NCBI GenBank assembly: GCA_023213395.1
Contig: CM041465.1
Span: 125,061,741 to 125,125,740 of the forward strand
Reading direction: 5' to 3'
From: Cycas panzhihuaensis
Taxonomy: Eukaryota > Cycadophyta
Length of the DNA: 64,000 bases
A model generated the notes under the pieces. It worked only from the letters and a program-made list of their open reading frames with translations, had not been told where the DNA came from and made no database searches. Positions 43,525-56,235 of the stretch are shown here, in pieces. The position numbers were made by a program, and so were the translations under genes. Position 1 is the stretch's first letter; each line of letters starts with the position of its first letter.

Positions 43525-44330
43525 TTCATTGGGCCTATCAAACCGACAACTCAACAATTCCAAGATCGATATATCTCGGTGACCATAGATTATATGACCA
43601 AATGGGTAGAAGTGAAGCCACTAAGGAAAGAAAATGCCAACAATATAGCTAGATTCCTATATGAAGTGATTATAACAAGATATGGTTGCCTTTTGGAGAT
43701 TGTAAGCAACTACTAATTACATTTCTTGAATCAACTGATGGAGGAATTGATGGCAAAGTTTCTAATCAATCACTACAAGTCGACACCCTACTACCCCAAA
43801 GCAAATGGGTAAGTGAAAAGTTCAAACAAGATCATTGAGAATTGCCTACTAAATATATGTGATGTGGGTAGGTCAAACTGGGTGGAATAGTTGTCGTCAA
43901 TGTTACGGATTTTTCTCATGACCTGCAAAAGAGCAATTGGACAAACCCCATTCTAGCTAGCTTATGGAATGGAAGCAATCATTCCAATCAAGTTCAAAAT
44001 ACCAAGCCTTCGAGTAGCCATGGCTTCTTGATTCAATCATACAAATTCATTGCAGGAAAGGTTCTAGCACCTGCTACAACTAGAAGAAACTAGGTACAAA
44101 TCAAAGTGGTTATAAAATATCGAAAAAACACAGCAACAAGTGTGGCACAACCACCACCTAAGGCACCCCAGTTCCAGGAAGAAGACTAGGTATTATTATA
44201 CATCAACAAATTTTGTACACATTTGAGATAACTAAAGGTGTGATGGCTCGAACCATATATCATGGACAAAATTTCCACTCATGGTTTGGTTTAACTAAGG
44301 GAGATCGAGGGATTGCAATTGCCAACAATG
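43525..44330 (+). pseudogene. G1 integrase catalytic core and C-terminus
   Basis: Continues from 36312. Shows DFIGPIKPT (first Asp), YMTKWVEVKPL, FLYEVIITRYGC and LEIVSNY (the second catalytic Asp has become Asn), PYYPKANG and SSNKIIENCL (the catalytic Glu context reads V-K-S-S, so Glu is lost). Stops are frequent. The C-terminal part reaches about 44330, matching G2 32904-33125. Confidence 0.83.
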
Positions 44331-45080
44331 GTTAATTAATTGAAAATCTACCACATCTAGGGTACAACAAGTATACCAAAAGAATCTACTAGTTGTACAT
44401 AACATGTTGCTCAAATTGGAGACAATCAAGGTTGTCTTAGTGCCAAAATATGATTCCAATCTGGCATGTAAACATAAAATACAGAAAAAATAACTATTAC
44501 TCCAATCATACACCTAAGCAAAATCACAATATGCAAGTGTGTTATTAAAAAAATAAAAAGGAAATAAAAGAGGAGAAATGAGAATATATAAAAAGAGATA
44601 TTATTGTGAAAAAAAAAAAGGAGAGAAAAGAAAGGGAAAAAAAAGGAAGCATGTATATTAAGAAAATTGAGGATATATAGAAAAAAAAAACGGCAGGGGG
44701 ATGGAGAGTTCCTAAAAATAACACTATATATTCCAAAATGGAACAATATTGAGAATGCATGAGGGATGCACATTTCACTTTTGCACTTCACGTTCCTCTG
44801 AGAGTTCCAACAGGAATGCACAGAAAAACACATAAGGATTATAGCACAAACTCAACTCACTATTGCCTCATTTCAACAAGAGCGAGTTCCAAAGTACCAA
44901 ACACCACCATGCACAAGCAATCCAGGCAGATTGTTGGCAAAGTAAGCATCAAGATCACTAGGCAATCCATAGGAGAATGCACAGAATGCATTGCAGGTTT
45001 TTTCACCAACACAGCCAAGTTTTTACATTTTCATCTTCTTAGTGTTAGGCATTACTTGTTACTTTTCCATTTTGTCCAAA
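44331..45080 (+). other. G1 spacer between integrase and 3' ORF
   Basis: About 750 bp, positionally equal to G2 33126-33974. Contains long A- and purine-rich tracts (44545-44700) and no supported gene. The G2 69-bp repeat is absent. Confidence 0.6.
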
Positions 45081-46180
45081 TATAAGGGTTGAAAGATGCC
45101 AAGAAAATTATCTGCCAAAGTTGAAGGCAGAATTGCATGAGTTACCAGCCTCATTCAGAGCCAAAGTTAGACAGACAATATGGGAAGAATATATTCAATT
45201 GGCTTCATTATATTGGGACATGGAGTTGATGGAGCAAATACTATAAGAATTGATGAAGAATGCAAGGTGCATACAATCAGATTACGACATACTTCATATC
45301 CTAACATGACTTCCCAAGGTGGGGAATGTCCCAATATCTACAAAATGATCAGAGGTTGAGCATGTAATTTGGGTGAGGGAGATGTGCAAGGAGCACACTC
45401 AAATATTCTCCAGAGAAATTAAAGTCATGGACATCGGGGATATGAGAATGTAGTGGATGGCAAAGCTGATTTATCACCTGATTTCTATCAAAACAAATAT
45501 ATAGATACATTGCAAGGGGAATGATGTCGGTATTGTCGTGGATTCGAGATGGGGTTCAACTCAATTGGTCTGAATTCCTAGCAACAAACATGAAGCAGCA
45601 GATAGCAGAAACAAGCACTCATCCATTTCAACATCCTCCATTGTTGTTGGCAATCCTTTTGCATCAGTGTCTAGAAGCACCACCACCACAACAACCTACT
45701 CGACTAGATGAACCATTAATCAAATAGTGAATGGCGACATTTTCAAAAAATATTCAGGATACAAATATCAAAAGAAGAGTAAAAAAGGAGATGACAAGAG
45801 CGCTAAAGTGGCTACAACAAGCACTAGGCAACCCTAATTGTCATTCTTCCAAATAGGTGATGAAAAAGAGCACCAAACGGAGATGTGAGGCAAGAAAGGA
45901 GGAAGAATTGAAGTTGAAGCCCTCATCGGAGGAGTGGGCACTAGAAGAAGAATTCCTTCAAGTCACATAACCAAGAGAAACATCCTCACAGTGGCCAACT
46001 TCTATAGAAGGAAAGTGTTGATAGATCATCCAAATAGTGGAAGAGATGGAGGCAAGTTACAAAGTGGACATTACGCTTTGAAGGAAGCATTGAATGAGAA
46101 AGGTATTATCATCGTCACTCTCACACAAATCAATGAGGATATATTGAAAGCCAATGATACTACTACAAATCTAGGGTAGC
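45081..46180 (+). pseudogene. G1 3' ORF, decayed homologue of the G2 accessory ORF
   Basis: Reads CQENYLPKLKAELHELPASF, aligned with G2 CQEAFIPKLKQELQALPAQF, then WDMELMEQIL before the first stop (about 45245). The region 45521-45727 matches the central part (NWSEFLATNMKQQI and HPFQHPPLLLAILLHQC). The coiled-coil end near 46000-46150 keeps IVTLTQINEDILKA against G2 IATLTQINEEILAA. Many stops and frameshifts. Its presence in two diverged families supports a real ancestral gene. Confidence 0.75.
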
Positions 46181-46255
46181 AAGAGTAACCTTAATGCTAA
46201 GTGGGGCGAGGTGGAGAAGCGAAATCCAAAATTTTGAAAATGAGCAAGGATGCTC

Positions 46256-46808
46256 TGTTAAAACCTTATGTTTACATGTTAAGTATATACTTTATTCACT
46301 TTATTCTTTCATTCATTATTTGTACTTTATGCGGTGACTTATCACTTAAGTGATAAAGTGCACACCCACATTCTTTCTAATGACACAACATTGTCGCTAA
46401 AGGGTCAAATGGACCCTCATGCATCTTTGCTCACTTGAAAGCCCAAAACGACACGTCCTTCATGCATGACATGCAAGACATGCATTAGACATGCTTTGTT
46501 TGACACTTGTCAAACATCCAATGTTGTTAGGTCTCTTCAGTTTCTCTATATATTGAGACCTCTTCTCATGTCTCATATGTAGGGTTGGAGTTTCAATGTT
46601 ATGCTATCAGTTTGATAATCAACTGGTATTCCTTTGGAGATTGGACTAATTCCATCTCCTCCCACTTTGGTATCATCTTGCTCTTTGGACTTTGATCTTG
46701 CTTATTTTATATTTCATTTCCCTTGCTAGTTATGCTCATATGCTTTCTAAAGTTAGAATGAACTATCTACTTGATCTTGGGTGTCATAGGCCTTTGGCAT
46801 TCTCAACA
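46256..46808 (+). repeat. C3 5' LTR
   Basis: 553 bp, TGTTAAAACC to CTCAACA. Palindrome at 46339-46356, TATATATTGAGA near 46547. Pairs with 53484-54040. Confidence 0.93.
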
Positions 46809-46810
46809 TT

Positions 46811-46822
46811 TGGTATCAGAGC
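46811..46822 (+). other. C3 primer-binding site (initiator Met-tRNA)
   Basis: TGGTATCAGAGC two bases after the LTR end. Confidence 0.92.
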
Positions 46823-49280
46823 TAGAGGAGACTAGTTCCCTCTATTCTGATTTCTTCTTTAAGGGAGACTAAGAATGGGTTTTACAAACCCTTGGTGATG
46901 ACCTTCGCTCTCTGAAGGCGATCCAAGGTTTGTCTAAATCTACCATTGCATATCAAAGACTTTTCTGGAGCATTTTAAAGGCTAGAGTTGATTATTCTCA
47001 GATCTAAAATTTTTTTAGATCTCCTTCAAGGGTTTTGAGCTGATTTACTCACATTTTTTGTGTTTTTTCCACTAAAAATTGGACTTTTCAGTTGGTTCTT
47101 CTCGAAGAACAGGGTGTTGAAGTATTATGCTAATTTTTCAATCTCACTGACTAAGATTATTTAAAGTTTCAGACTCTGTGTAGGTTATAGATCAAGTTCT
47201 AAGCATTTTCAGCCCTCAAACCCTACATGAAAAACACCAAATCTCTGGTGCTAACTTTATTCAGCTTGTTCTTGACTGTAAATCAGTCCTCCAGCTAATA
47301 TTTGTGATTTGCAGCTATTATCTAACGTTTCTAAACAGAGTTGAGTTGTTTTATCACTGTTCTCAGTGATTTCTACATCAAAAATCAAGCTTTTTCACTC
47401 ATTTTCTTCAAAGTAGGCTAGCTGCCCACATTCTGACATTGCATGCAGGTGTAGCAGACATCAGAGAAGAGAATTAGTGAGCACTTTGTGGGTTTCAAAC
47501 CCTGGATTGTCGTACGGCTCTCATTTTGCTCCTCACAATCGTGCATCCTCAAAATTCCTCTCTTTGCCCAGTTCTCTTTCCACAATCAATGAAATGACTT
47601 GAAATTTGAGTTGAATCTCCGTACAGTCATCACAGTTCTTCCTCTGAAATTTGGGATTGATCTGAGCAAAGACGAGGGAGATCGATCACTCTGAGTGATC
47701 AAGGAGGCGCGCGAGTGGCAGCGTGACTAAATCTTATTTATTTTTTTGAAAAAATTTGATTTTGAACTTTAGTTGTTTAACGTTGCTTTATGTAATTAAA
47801 AATATTCTTTGACTATTCTTTATTACATATTCTAAAAAGTTCTGAAGTTCAATTGTTAAGTGATTTTTTAATCACTTAAAATCACTTTTCTAAGCCAAAG
47901 TCAATGGTTTTCAACTATCTTTCTAGTTTTTCTAACACTCATAATTTCACTTTAGTGTTAAAAAGACTAATTCAAGTGATTTTTAGTGATTATTTACATT
48001 AAAAAGCGAATTTAAAGCATTTTTTACTAAGGCACCTTGCATGGTGACCTAATGCTTATATTTTTACAAGGAAAAATTCATCTTTTCACTTTTAAAGTCA
48101 CCTTAGAGATCCAAATTCTTCACTAATACATAGTGACTTTATTAAATGGCTGATGTTTAGTCATTTTTTCATCATTGAAAACTAAAAACACTTGTTTTAA
48201 AGTGTTTCCTAAGGCTCCCTGCAAGGTGTCCTTATTACTCAAGTCACAAAAAGATAAAATTTCAGCCTTTGTTTTGGCATTTCAAACTTTCTTTAACACT
48301 TATTTGATGTTGTACAAATGTTAAAAAGCTTTGTTAAAGTGATTTTTAAAGTGTTAGTACTTTGTAAAAGTGATATTTATCACTATTTCATCATCTTCTT
48401 TGAGGCATCTTGCATGGTGACCTATTGCCCTTAGTCATAAAAAGGGCTCAAGGGCACTTTACTTTTTTGATCGTTGGGACTATTTTAAAATCCCAACACT
48501 TGGTGCTTGGTGTCTTCATTTCGCAAAGTGGCTTTCTTCTCTTCAAACTTGAGCATTGAAAGGAACCCACTTGTACCTTCATCACAAGGCATCGCATTCT
48601 TTCATTGAGCACTTAGCATTTTTCTTGATCCTTCAAGTGCTTATTTCCTTCTCAAAACACATTGTACTCAAGCATACTTTACTTGGGTTTGTTTAGCACT
48701 CTTTCACTTCATAAAGTGCTTTTGTAAATAACACTTCTAAATATTCTTTTGATGTACTAAGTTGCTTCCTTTGAAGCCTTCTCATTGTAAGCCTGATCAA
48801 GCATTTTTCATAAGTACATCATCCAAGTAAAATAAATCCTAAAAGTGACTTTTAAAATCTTGTTGGAGAGGCCTAAAAAAGGTTCAAACCTTGTCTCTAA
48901 AATAACCTTAAACTTGGTGCATTCCCTAGGGGACCAACCGACCGTATGGTCAGTGCACGACAATTAAGGTTGCTTGAGGAAAAAGAGGTTCGAAAAGGGT
49001 GTTATTGGGGCTGTGAATCCCAGGGAAAGCACGGTACGTCCATGCAGATCAACCCTACCTACCTTGTCCTAGATTTGGCATGGTCAACTATTGGATCTCT
49101 TCTATAGATCTGGGTTGGACCAACTCTTTTGCCTGGTACTTCACCCCTCATCACTCCATTCAATTGTTGGATCTTCTAGTAAGATTAGGGCCATTGGTTT
49201 TGTTAGAATGTGGTATTTAAGCGACAAAAGCATTGAGTTTCCAAGTCATCTGCTAGCTTCAAGCTCTTTACAACTTTAAC
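46823..49280 (+). other. C3 leader
   Basis: About 2.45 kb, AT-rich, no supported gene. Three spaced copies of the family motif: aaggcaccttgcatggtgacc (about 48030), aaggctccctgcaaggtgtcc (about 48211) and aggcatcttgcatggtgacc (about 48402). It matches the C1 leader over most of its length. Confidence 0.7.
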
Positions 49281-50280
49281 ATGGCTACTCTAAACATGCT
49301 TAATGCATACACAATCAAGTTAACAGGTCAAGAGAACTATCAAGATTAGAAGAAGCAAATACAAAACCTCTTAAAGATGAATGAACTTTGGAGCTATGTT
49401 TTTGACAAAATTCCTCAACCTGTACCTATGGAAATTAATGGTGTTGTTGTTGATCCTGATGCTGATTATATTGCTACTTGGGAGGTCAAGGATGAAATGG
49501 CCCTGGCATTTTTACATATGGTCATTGATGTTAAATTTGATCAAAATATTGTGAATGTTGAAACATCTAAGGAAGCTTGGGACATTTTGTCCTCTTGTAT
49601 GAAAGGCGAGATGAAGCTCGCATTTTATTGGTGAAAGCAAAACTTTATTCTATAAAATATGTAAAGCCTGTGTCGGCATTTCATGCTTCTATCAAACAAA
49701 TATGTAATGAATTGAATACTTTAGACAAACTTGCTTCTAGGGATGAGCTTGTAACAACCATTGTTCGATCTTTGTCTAAAAATTTTAATGGTTTCATCTC
49801 ATCTGTTACACGAGATGGTTCACTTTCAGGCATGTCTTTCAACCAACTTGAGAGTTTGTTACTTCAAGAGGAGCAAATTTACGACAAAGAAAATGATGAT
49901 GGAGCATCTACTTCAGGACCATCCATGGCCAAATTGAAGGCCAAGCAAAATCCCAAACCTTTACTCACAAAACAATTTGGAAATATAAATATTGGCACCT
50001 CAAAAGCCAATGTCATTTGTCATTATTGTGGCAAGGATGGCCACATAGCTCCTGATTGCCAGAAGAAGAAAGCCGACCTTCAACGTACACATCAGCAGCA
50101 GCCACACAGCAGAATCAGAGGCAACAGTAGCCTCGTCATCAATTCCAGCAGCAGCAGTAGTTTTAGCAACAGCAATAGCACAATCCCCCTTGACCAAATC
50201 AAGGTGCATATCGAAGAGGTCAAAGAGAAAGGGGGGTTTCAGAGGTGGCAATCAACGCCATACAAATCAATTTACAGATA
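49281..50280 (+). pseudogene. C3 copia gag
   Basis: ATG at 49281 (MATLNMLNAYTIKLTGQENY), then a TAG at codon 23 in place of the Trp codon found in C1. The frame is open through 49377-49630, frameshifts near 49595, and is open again to 50280 as 234 codons. The zinc knuckle CHYCGKDGHIAPDC (about 50020) is intact. The linker is rich in Gln, Ser and Asn (QQPHSRIRGNSS near 50098). Only one stop and one frameshift were noticed, so this gag is among the better preserved. Confidence 0.85.
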
Positions 50281-53200
50281 AGGATAAGCTACTTTGTGCT
50301 TATCACACAACTAATGTTGATCAAACATGGATCATCGACTCAGGGGCATCACGTCACATGACTGGGAGTGAAGAACTACTTTATGGCATCAAAGAAGGAA
50401 ATCGTAAATCAATAACCTTTGACAACAATGAATCAATGGAGATTTCTAGTGTAGGCAAAGTTGCCTCATTCCATTCTTCTTCAAATCCTTCTTCAACATT
50501 TCCCAATGGTGATGCCTACTTTATTCCTTCCATGGAGAAGAGTTTGCTATCTATTAGCTAATTGGACAAGCAACAGATGAGCATTTTATTTAAAAATGGG
50601 AAATGTGTCATCAGTAACAAGCATGATCTGGTTGTAGCCATTGGTCATGAAGCCCATGGCCTTTATAAGTTGGATGAAAATAATATAACTCTTACTTCTA
50701 CTTACTCTGTCATGTAATCATCAACAAAGATGCAACTTTGGCATCATCGTCTAGACCACTTGAGTTTAGACAATATCAAGTTGATGATAAATAAGAACAT
50801 GGTGCATGGAATTCCAAAGCTATATAGTTCAAAATGTCTTTGTGAAGCATGTATAATAGGGACACAACAATGATTGTCTTTCCCTAAAGGCAAAGCATGG
50901 CATGCATCGTATCCTTTACAGTTGATACATTCTGATTTATATGGACCTATGTCCACAACATCTTTTGGAGGAGCATTGTACTATATCTCCTTCATAGATG
51001 ATTTCTCTCCCAAAGTTTGGGTTTACTTCCTCAAACAAAAGTCTGAAGCATTCCAGAAGTTCAACGAATTCAAGCTTGAAGTAGAGAATGAATCTAGTTA
51101 TACAATCAAAATTCTAAGGTCAGATAATGGAGGTGGATTCGCTTCAAAAGAATTCACTCAAATCTGCAAAGATAACAGCATTCGGAGATAGCTCACTATT
51201 CCACATACTCCTCAACAAAACAGAGTCTCCAAACAAATGAACAAAACTTTGGCAAACAAAGCCAAAGCTATGATGCATGCAAAAGGACTCACATTGGCAT
51301 ATTGGGCAGAAACATTCCACACAACTAATTATGTGGCAAATCGGAGTCCTACTTCAGCAGTCACTGACATCACACCAGAATAAGCTTGGTCTGGCAAAAA
51401 GCCTATCATCAGTCACTTAAGGACATTTGGGTGCACTGCATACATCCACATCCTCAATCAACAAAGATCTAAGTTAGACAAACAAAGTCTAAAATGCATT
51501 TTTGTAGGCTATGCCACTCATAGCAAAGCTTATAAGTTGTATGATCCTATTGGGAATGAAATGCATCCCTCAAGAGATGTAATCTTTGCTGTAGAAGAAC
51601 GTAAGGAGTTGGATTCTGCATCCATCCAACCTCCTCTTGATAAAGGCAAAAAGATTGTTGAGGCTTTCCTTCCCTCTCAATCTTCCACATCATGTACATC
51701 ATCCGCACCAGTTGGACTGTCCACATCATCAGATTCTACTCCACTTAATACTAGTACATCTTCTATTGATCCAACACTCAGACCAAAAGACATTGAGGTT
51801 CAAGTCACATCAATTAAAAAATTGCCTAAATGGTATACACAGACTGTTCAAGACGGCCAGATTATTGAAGGAAAACGTCCATCACAATATAGGCAGCAAA
51901 CCAATTATGCACTTATGGCTAAAATGCTTTGTGTTGATGAGCCTTCCACCTTTGAGGAGACATCTAAAAATAACAATTGGAAAGCAGCCATGGACGAAGA
52001 AATCCATTCTATTGAAAAGAATGGAACATGGAATTTGGTAGAATTGCCTAAGCGTAAATAGGTAATCAATTGCAAGTGAGTTTAGAAGACCAAATTTCAT
52101 TCTGATGGTACACTTAAGCATCAAAAGGCCCGACTTGTTGCAAAAGGCTTCAAACAAAAGGAAGGCACTGATTATGAGGAGACTTTTGCACCTATTGCTA
52201 ATATGAACACCATCAGACTCATCTTGGCCTTAGATGCTCAATGCAAATGGCCAACTTATCAGATGGATGTGAAGAGCACCTTTCTCAATGGCGATCTTCA
52301 GGAGAAGGTGTATTTGGAGCAACCTCCTGGTTATAAAGTACAAGGCAAGAAGCACTTGGTTTGTCGCCTAAAAAAGGCTTTGTATGGCTTGAAACAAGCT
52401 CCTCGTGCATGGTACTCAAAAATCGATGATTATTTTTTGAGACATGGTTTTCATCGATCCACATCAACTCCTAACTTGTACATCAAAGTTTGGAAAGACC
52501 ATGTTATCTTTATTGTCTTGTATGTTGATGACTTAGTGATCACTGATAATGACACTAAGATGATATAAATTCTCCAGGATGATTTGAAGAGAAGTTTCAA
52601 GATGACAGATCTTGGACTTCTATATTATTTTCTAGGCTTTGAGGTATGGCAACAGCTAGGCTATATCTTCATATCCCAAGTGAAATATTCTTGGGACATT
52701 TTGTAGCGCTTTAGGATGCATGACTGCAAACCAACACCAATGCCTATGGAGAATGGAACAAAGCTTACTCTTAATGAGGAAGTTGAACCTACAGATCCCA
52801 CTCTTTACCGACAGTTGATTGGTAGCCTCATTTATCTCACCAACACTCGACCGAACATCTCATTTGTAATTGAGATTTGTTCTAGATACATGTCTCAACC
52901 CAATCAAAAACATTGGAATGCAGCAAAATGCATCCTCAAATACATCAAAGGCACATTACAGCATGGCCTTCAGTATGCACATAATGAGGACTTCATCTTG
53001 GAAGGGTTCTCAAATTCCGATTGAGCAGGTTGCCAGGATAGCAGGAAATCCACCTCGGGTTACTGTTTTACCCTTGGTTCAGAAGTTGTTTCGTGGAGTT
53101 GCAAGAAGTAACCCAATGTTACCTTGTCCTCCATTGAAGCAGAGTACAAAGTTGTTGTCAGCGCAGCTTGTGAGGCTATCTAGTTACAATGGATTCTTGG

Positions 53201-53480
53201 GGAGCTTGGACTTGAGCAAGATCACCCCACTAAGATATATTGTGACAATCAAAGTGTACTCAAGTTGGCCAAGAATCCAATCTTTCATGCACGGACCAAA
53301 CACATCGAGATTCATCATCACTTCATCAGGGAGCATGTGCAGAATGATAAGATCAACCTCCATTACAGACCTATAAAAGACTAGAGAGTAGATATCTTTA
53401 CCAAACCTCTTAGTAGATAAAAATTTGTAAAATTTAGAGATGGTCTTGGCGTCCGACTTAACATTGTAAACAATAAGAGG
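50281..53480 (+). pseudogene. C3 copia pol (PR-IN-RT-RH)
   Basis: Protease WIIDSGASRHMTG (about 50328), D-S-G intact. Integrase HSDLYGPMST (about 50930) and RSDNGGGF (about 51120) keep two Asp, but the third motif reads VSKQMNKT (about 51225), so the catalytic Glu has become Lys. RT 51537-52568 has QMDVKSTFLNGDLQ and an intact YVDDLVIT (about 52520), with stops at 52061 and 52568. RNase H is open at 52716-53024, then stops. PPT AAGAGGGGG at 53475-53483. Confidence 0.86.
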
Positions 53481-53483
53481 GGG

Positions 53484-54040
53484 TGTTCAAACCTTATGTT
53501 TACATGTTAAGTATGTACTTTATTCACTTTATTCTTTCATTCATTATTTGTACTTTATGGGGTGACTTATCACTTAAGTGATAAAGTGCACACCCACATT
53601 CTTTCTAGTGACACAACATTGTCACTAAAGGGTCAAATGGACCCTCATGCATCTTTGCTCACTTGGGAGCCCAAAAGGACACGTCCTTCATGCATGACAT
53701 GCAAGACATGCATTGCATGTAGCTTGGATGTTTGACACTTGTCAAACATCCAATGTTGTTAGGTCTCTTTAGTTTCTCTATATATTGAAACCTCTTCTCA
53801 TGTCTCATATGTAGAGTTGGAGTTGTAATGTTATGCTATCAGTTTGCTAATCAACTGGTATTCCTTTGGAGATTGGACTAATTCCATCTCCTCCCGCTTT
53901 GGTATCATCTTGCTCTTTGGACTTTCATCTTGCTTATTTTTTATTTCATTTCCCTTGCTAGTTATGCTCTCATGCATTTTAAAACTAGAGTGAACTATCT
54001 ACTTGATCTTGGATGTCATGGGCCTTTGGCATTCTCAACA
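53484..54040 (+). repeat. C3 3' LTR
   Basis: 557 bp, TGTTCAAACC to CTCAACA, directly after the PPT. Palindrome 53567-53584. Followed by TGCTC and the last 26 bp of G1 before its 3' LTR. Confidence 0.93.
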
Positions 54041-54071
54041 TGCTCAACCCATTTTGTTGACTTGGGATAGA

Positions 54072-54935
54072 TGTTGAGATAAGATCTAATACATGGGTAT
54101 TTTTGGACAATGGAAAACTGCAAATGCATGTCCAGCCTAGCTTAATGAATGTAGGAACACATTAGTCAAGGGTCGTACAGAGGAATGCAGGTCAAAAATA
54201 GTGAGAAACTGATAAAATAGAGCTCTCAAGAAACACGTGGAAAGTTGTATTCCGAAACGGAATGAAACGCAACATAGTTTACAATGCATGTAGAACGCAC
54301 CTCAAGAAACACATGGAAGGCAAACCTAGATCGAAGAAATGCACTATAGATCTATTGATTTCATCAACAACTATATGTGGGTACAACCGTACGATCAAAT
54401 CAATGTGTTAGGAGGCATAATCAATGTGTATTATTGAAAAGGTGCAACTTGTTATAACAAGGAACATTTGTGACCAAAAATCACAATTGTTCCCCAAAAA
54501 GGCACACATGGGTGTATTATTGCTCATTTTTTCATCATTCTAGTGTGAAAGACGAGTCAATTAGTCTTATGATACGTTCTCAAATGTGAGAGCCAAGCAA
54601 TTGAATCTTATGTCTTGTTTTGTTACATGGAACGTATTGGAACATTCCCCGAGTGATGTAAAAGCCATTGGACATTGATATTGCTTAATGAAATTATGGG
54701 CTACGTGGAAATTGTGTACTATGAGCAAGATTGTGATTGATTTATTAGCTTATGCTTAATGTGATAATTGATATGATGGTAGTGTGATGTTATGATGATG
54801 TGATTAGGATTTGTAAGTGTATATCGTATGTGTGATATATTATGAAACTAATGTGTTGGCCAAAATCCTAAGTGCATTACTGAAAAGTGATCCTTGAAAA
54901 GTGCATTTTCTAAGGGGAAGGAAGTGAGGTCAACA
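54072..54935 (+). repeat. 3' LTR of G1
   Basis: 864 bp, TGTTGAGA to GTCAACA, followed by CTAGT (54936-54940), the same duplication as at 131-135. Homologous throughout to 136-977, with clear divergence as expected for the oldest element. Confidence 0.92.
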
Positions 54936-54940
54936 CTAGT

Positions 54941-55585
54941 TTGCACTTAGCATAAGCAACACATCATAGCATCATGTCAAATGTCTGCCATATCGAGGAA
55001 GGGTACAATCACATAAACCCTACTTTGTGTGATGAACCTTCTATGTTTGTTGAACACACACCCTTCGAAGCATTTCAATTGACCACTATCGAGGAGAAAC
55101 CAGGAGTGCAACCGAAGATTGTCATGTGGGATTCTTCATCCCCCTACTCGTCAATGGCACTTCTTAGTACCAGGTGATCTCATATGAGAATACCTCTCTT
55201 CCCGGTGAACAGGGAGAAGATGTGGTCCACCCCATCCATTACAAATTACCTTTTGCCTATCCATCAAGAAGCAAGAAATTTGGGACAATTTCCTTTGCAC
55301 CAGGGAGGAATGATGAGTATTACTCATTCATATGTCATGACATTATGTAATGCAATGTGTAAATTATTATACTTATCTATAAAGTGCATTTAAGTTAGTA
55401 TGTTAATCAATTAAATAATTTATCAGTTTGTTAGATAAGATAGGGATCAATTAGTAAAGTTGATTAAGTTAGTCAGTTAGGCAATTAGTAAGGTAAGTTT
55501 TTAGATAGTTACTAAACCCTTAATATAACTGAGAGGCACCTTATTGTACAAACACAAGAGAGTGTGTAACATGATTGTAAGTAAA
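54941..55585. other. Unassigned sequence right of G1
   Basis: Contains an open stretch 54974-55177 (68 codons, including HIEEGYNHINPTLCDEPSMF and TTIEEKPGVQPKIVMW) and a second at 55184-55393 in another frame. Their composition looks like a decayed protein, possibly another retroelement, but no family was recognised. The part 55395-55585 is AT-rich with ttagttag-like repeats and could be an LTR remnant. Confidence 0.4.
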
Positions 55586-56235
55586 TATTGAGGTAAAATC
55601 TAGTACTTGGGCATTTTTGGACAATGGAAAACTAGGAATGCATGTTTAGCCTAACTTGACGGGTTCAAGAACGCATCACCCAAGAGTCGCACGAAGGAAT
55701 GTAGGCTAGAATTAGCAAGAGACTACCAGAAACGAGTTCTTAAGGAACGCATGATAGGTTGTGCTCCATAATGGAACACAACACAATCTAAAATGCATGC
55801 GGAACATACCACGAGGAACACAGAACACAAACCCAAATTAAAGAGATACACTCCAAATTTTCTAGCAGCATCCACAACTATACATTTGTATGTTCGTATA
55901 GCCGAATCAATGTGTTAAGAGGCATAATCAATCTGTATTACTGAAAACGTGCAATTTGTTATAAAAATGAATGGTTGGGACCAAAAGTCACAACCGTTCC
56001 CCAAAAAAGCACACATTGGTATATTAAATGGCCCTTTTTCCACCATTTTGATGTGATAGTCGAGTCAATGAGCCTTGTGATGCATTCCCAAGAATGAGAG
56101 CCGAGTTATTGGACATAGTATCATGTTTTGTAATATAAAATGTATGTGGAACATTCCCCCAAGTGATGTAAAAGCCACTAGACATTGATATTTCTTAATG
56201 AACTCATGAGTTATGTGGAAATCGTGTATTATGAC
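55586..56235 (+). repeat. Truncated G-type LTR
   Basis: Homologous to the G1 LTRs from their first bases (tattgaggtaaaatctag, with TG mutated to TA) through ggaaatcgtgtattatga. It breaks off at 56235, where an unrelated LTR starts. It may be the 5' LTR of the G3 fragment at 58036-60144, with gag deleted. Confidence 0.75.

Larger units (their letters stand above)
46256..54040 (+). mobile_element. C3: plus-strand Ty1/copia near the 3' end of G1
   Basis: LTRs 46256-46808 and 53484-54040, target duplication TGCTC at 46251-46255 and 54041-54045, Met PBS, long leader, gag, pol and PPT. The insertion splits the short G1 stretch just before its 3' LTR. Same family as C0-C2, but the LTR ends differ (CTCAACA instead of TTTTCACA), so it is a separate subfamily. 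Confidence 0.94.
131..54940 (+). mobile_element. G1: outer Ty3/gypsy element, split by nested insertions
   Basis: The two LTRs (136-977 and 54072-54935) are flanked by the same 5-bp duplication CTAGT at 131-135 and 54936-54940, so they belong to one insertion event. Internal G1 pieces occur in the expected order: PBS, gag, protease, spacer with a second Gag-like domain, integrase zinc-binding part, integrase core, 3' ORF. They are separated by C0 plus a duplicated block, C-out (holding C1), G2, C2 and C3. RT and RNase H are missing, probably lost in a deletion at the left edge of C-out. G1 is the oldest member of the nest, because every other complete element sits inside it. All coding pieces are decayed. 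Confidence 0.9.

Noticed and set aside
44426-44833. 135-codon Phe-rich minus-strand ORF
   Set aside because: It is the complement of A- and purine-rich tracts in the G1 spacer; low complexity only.
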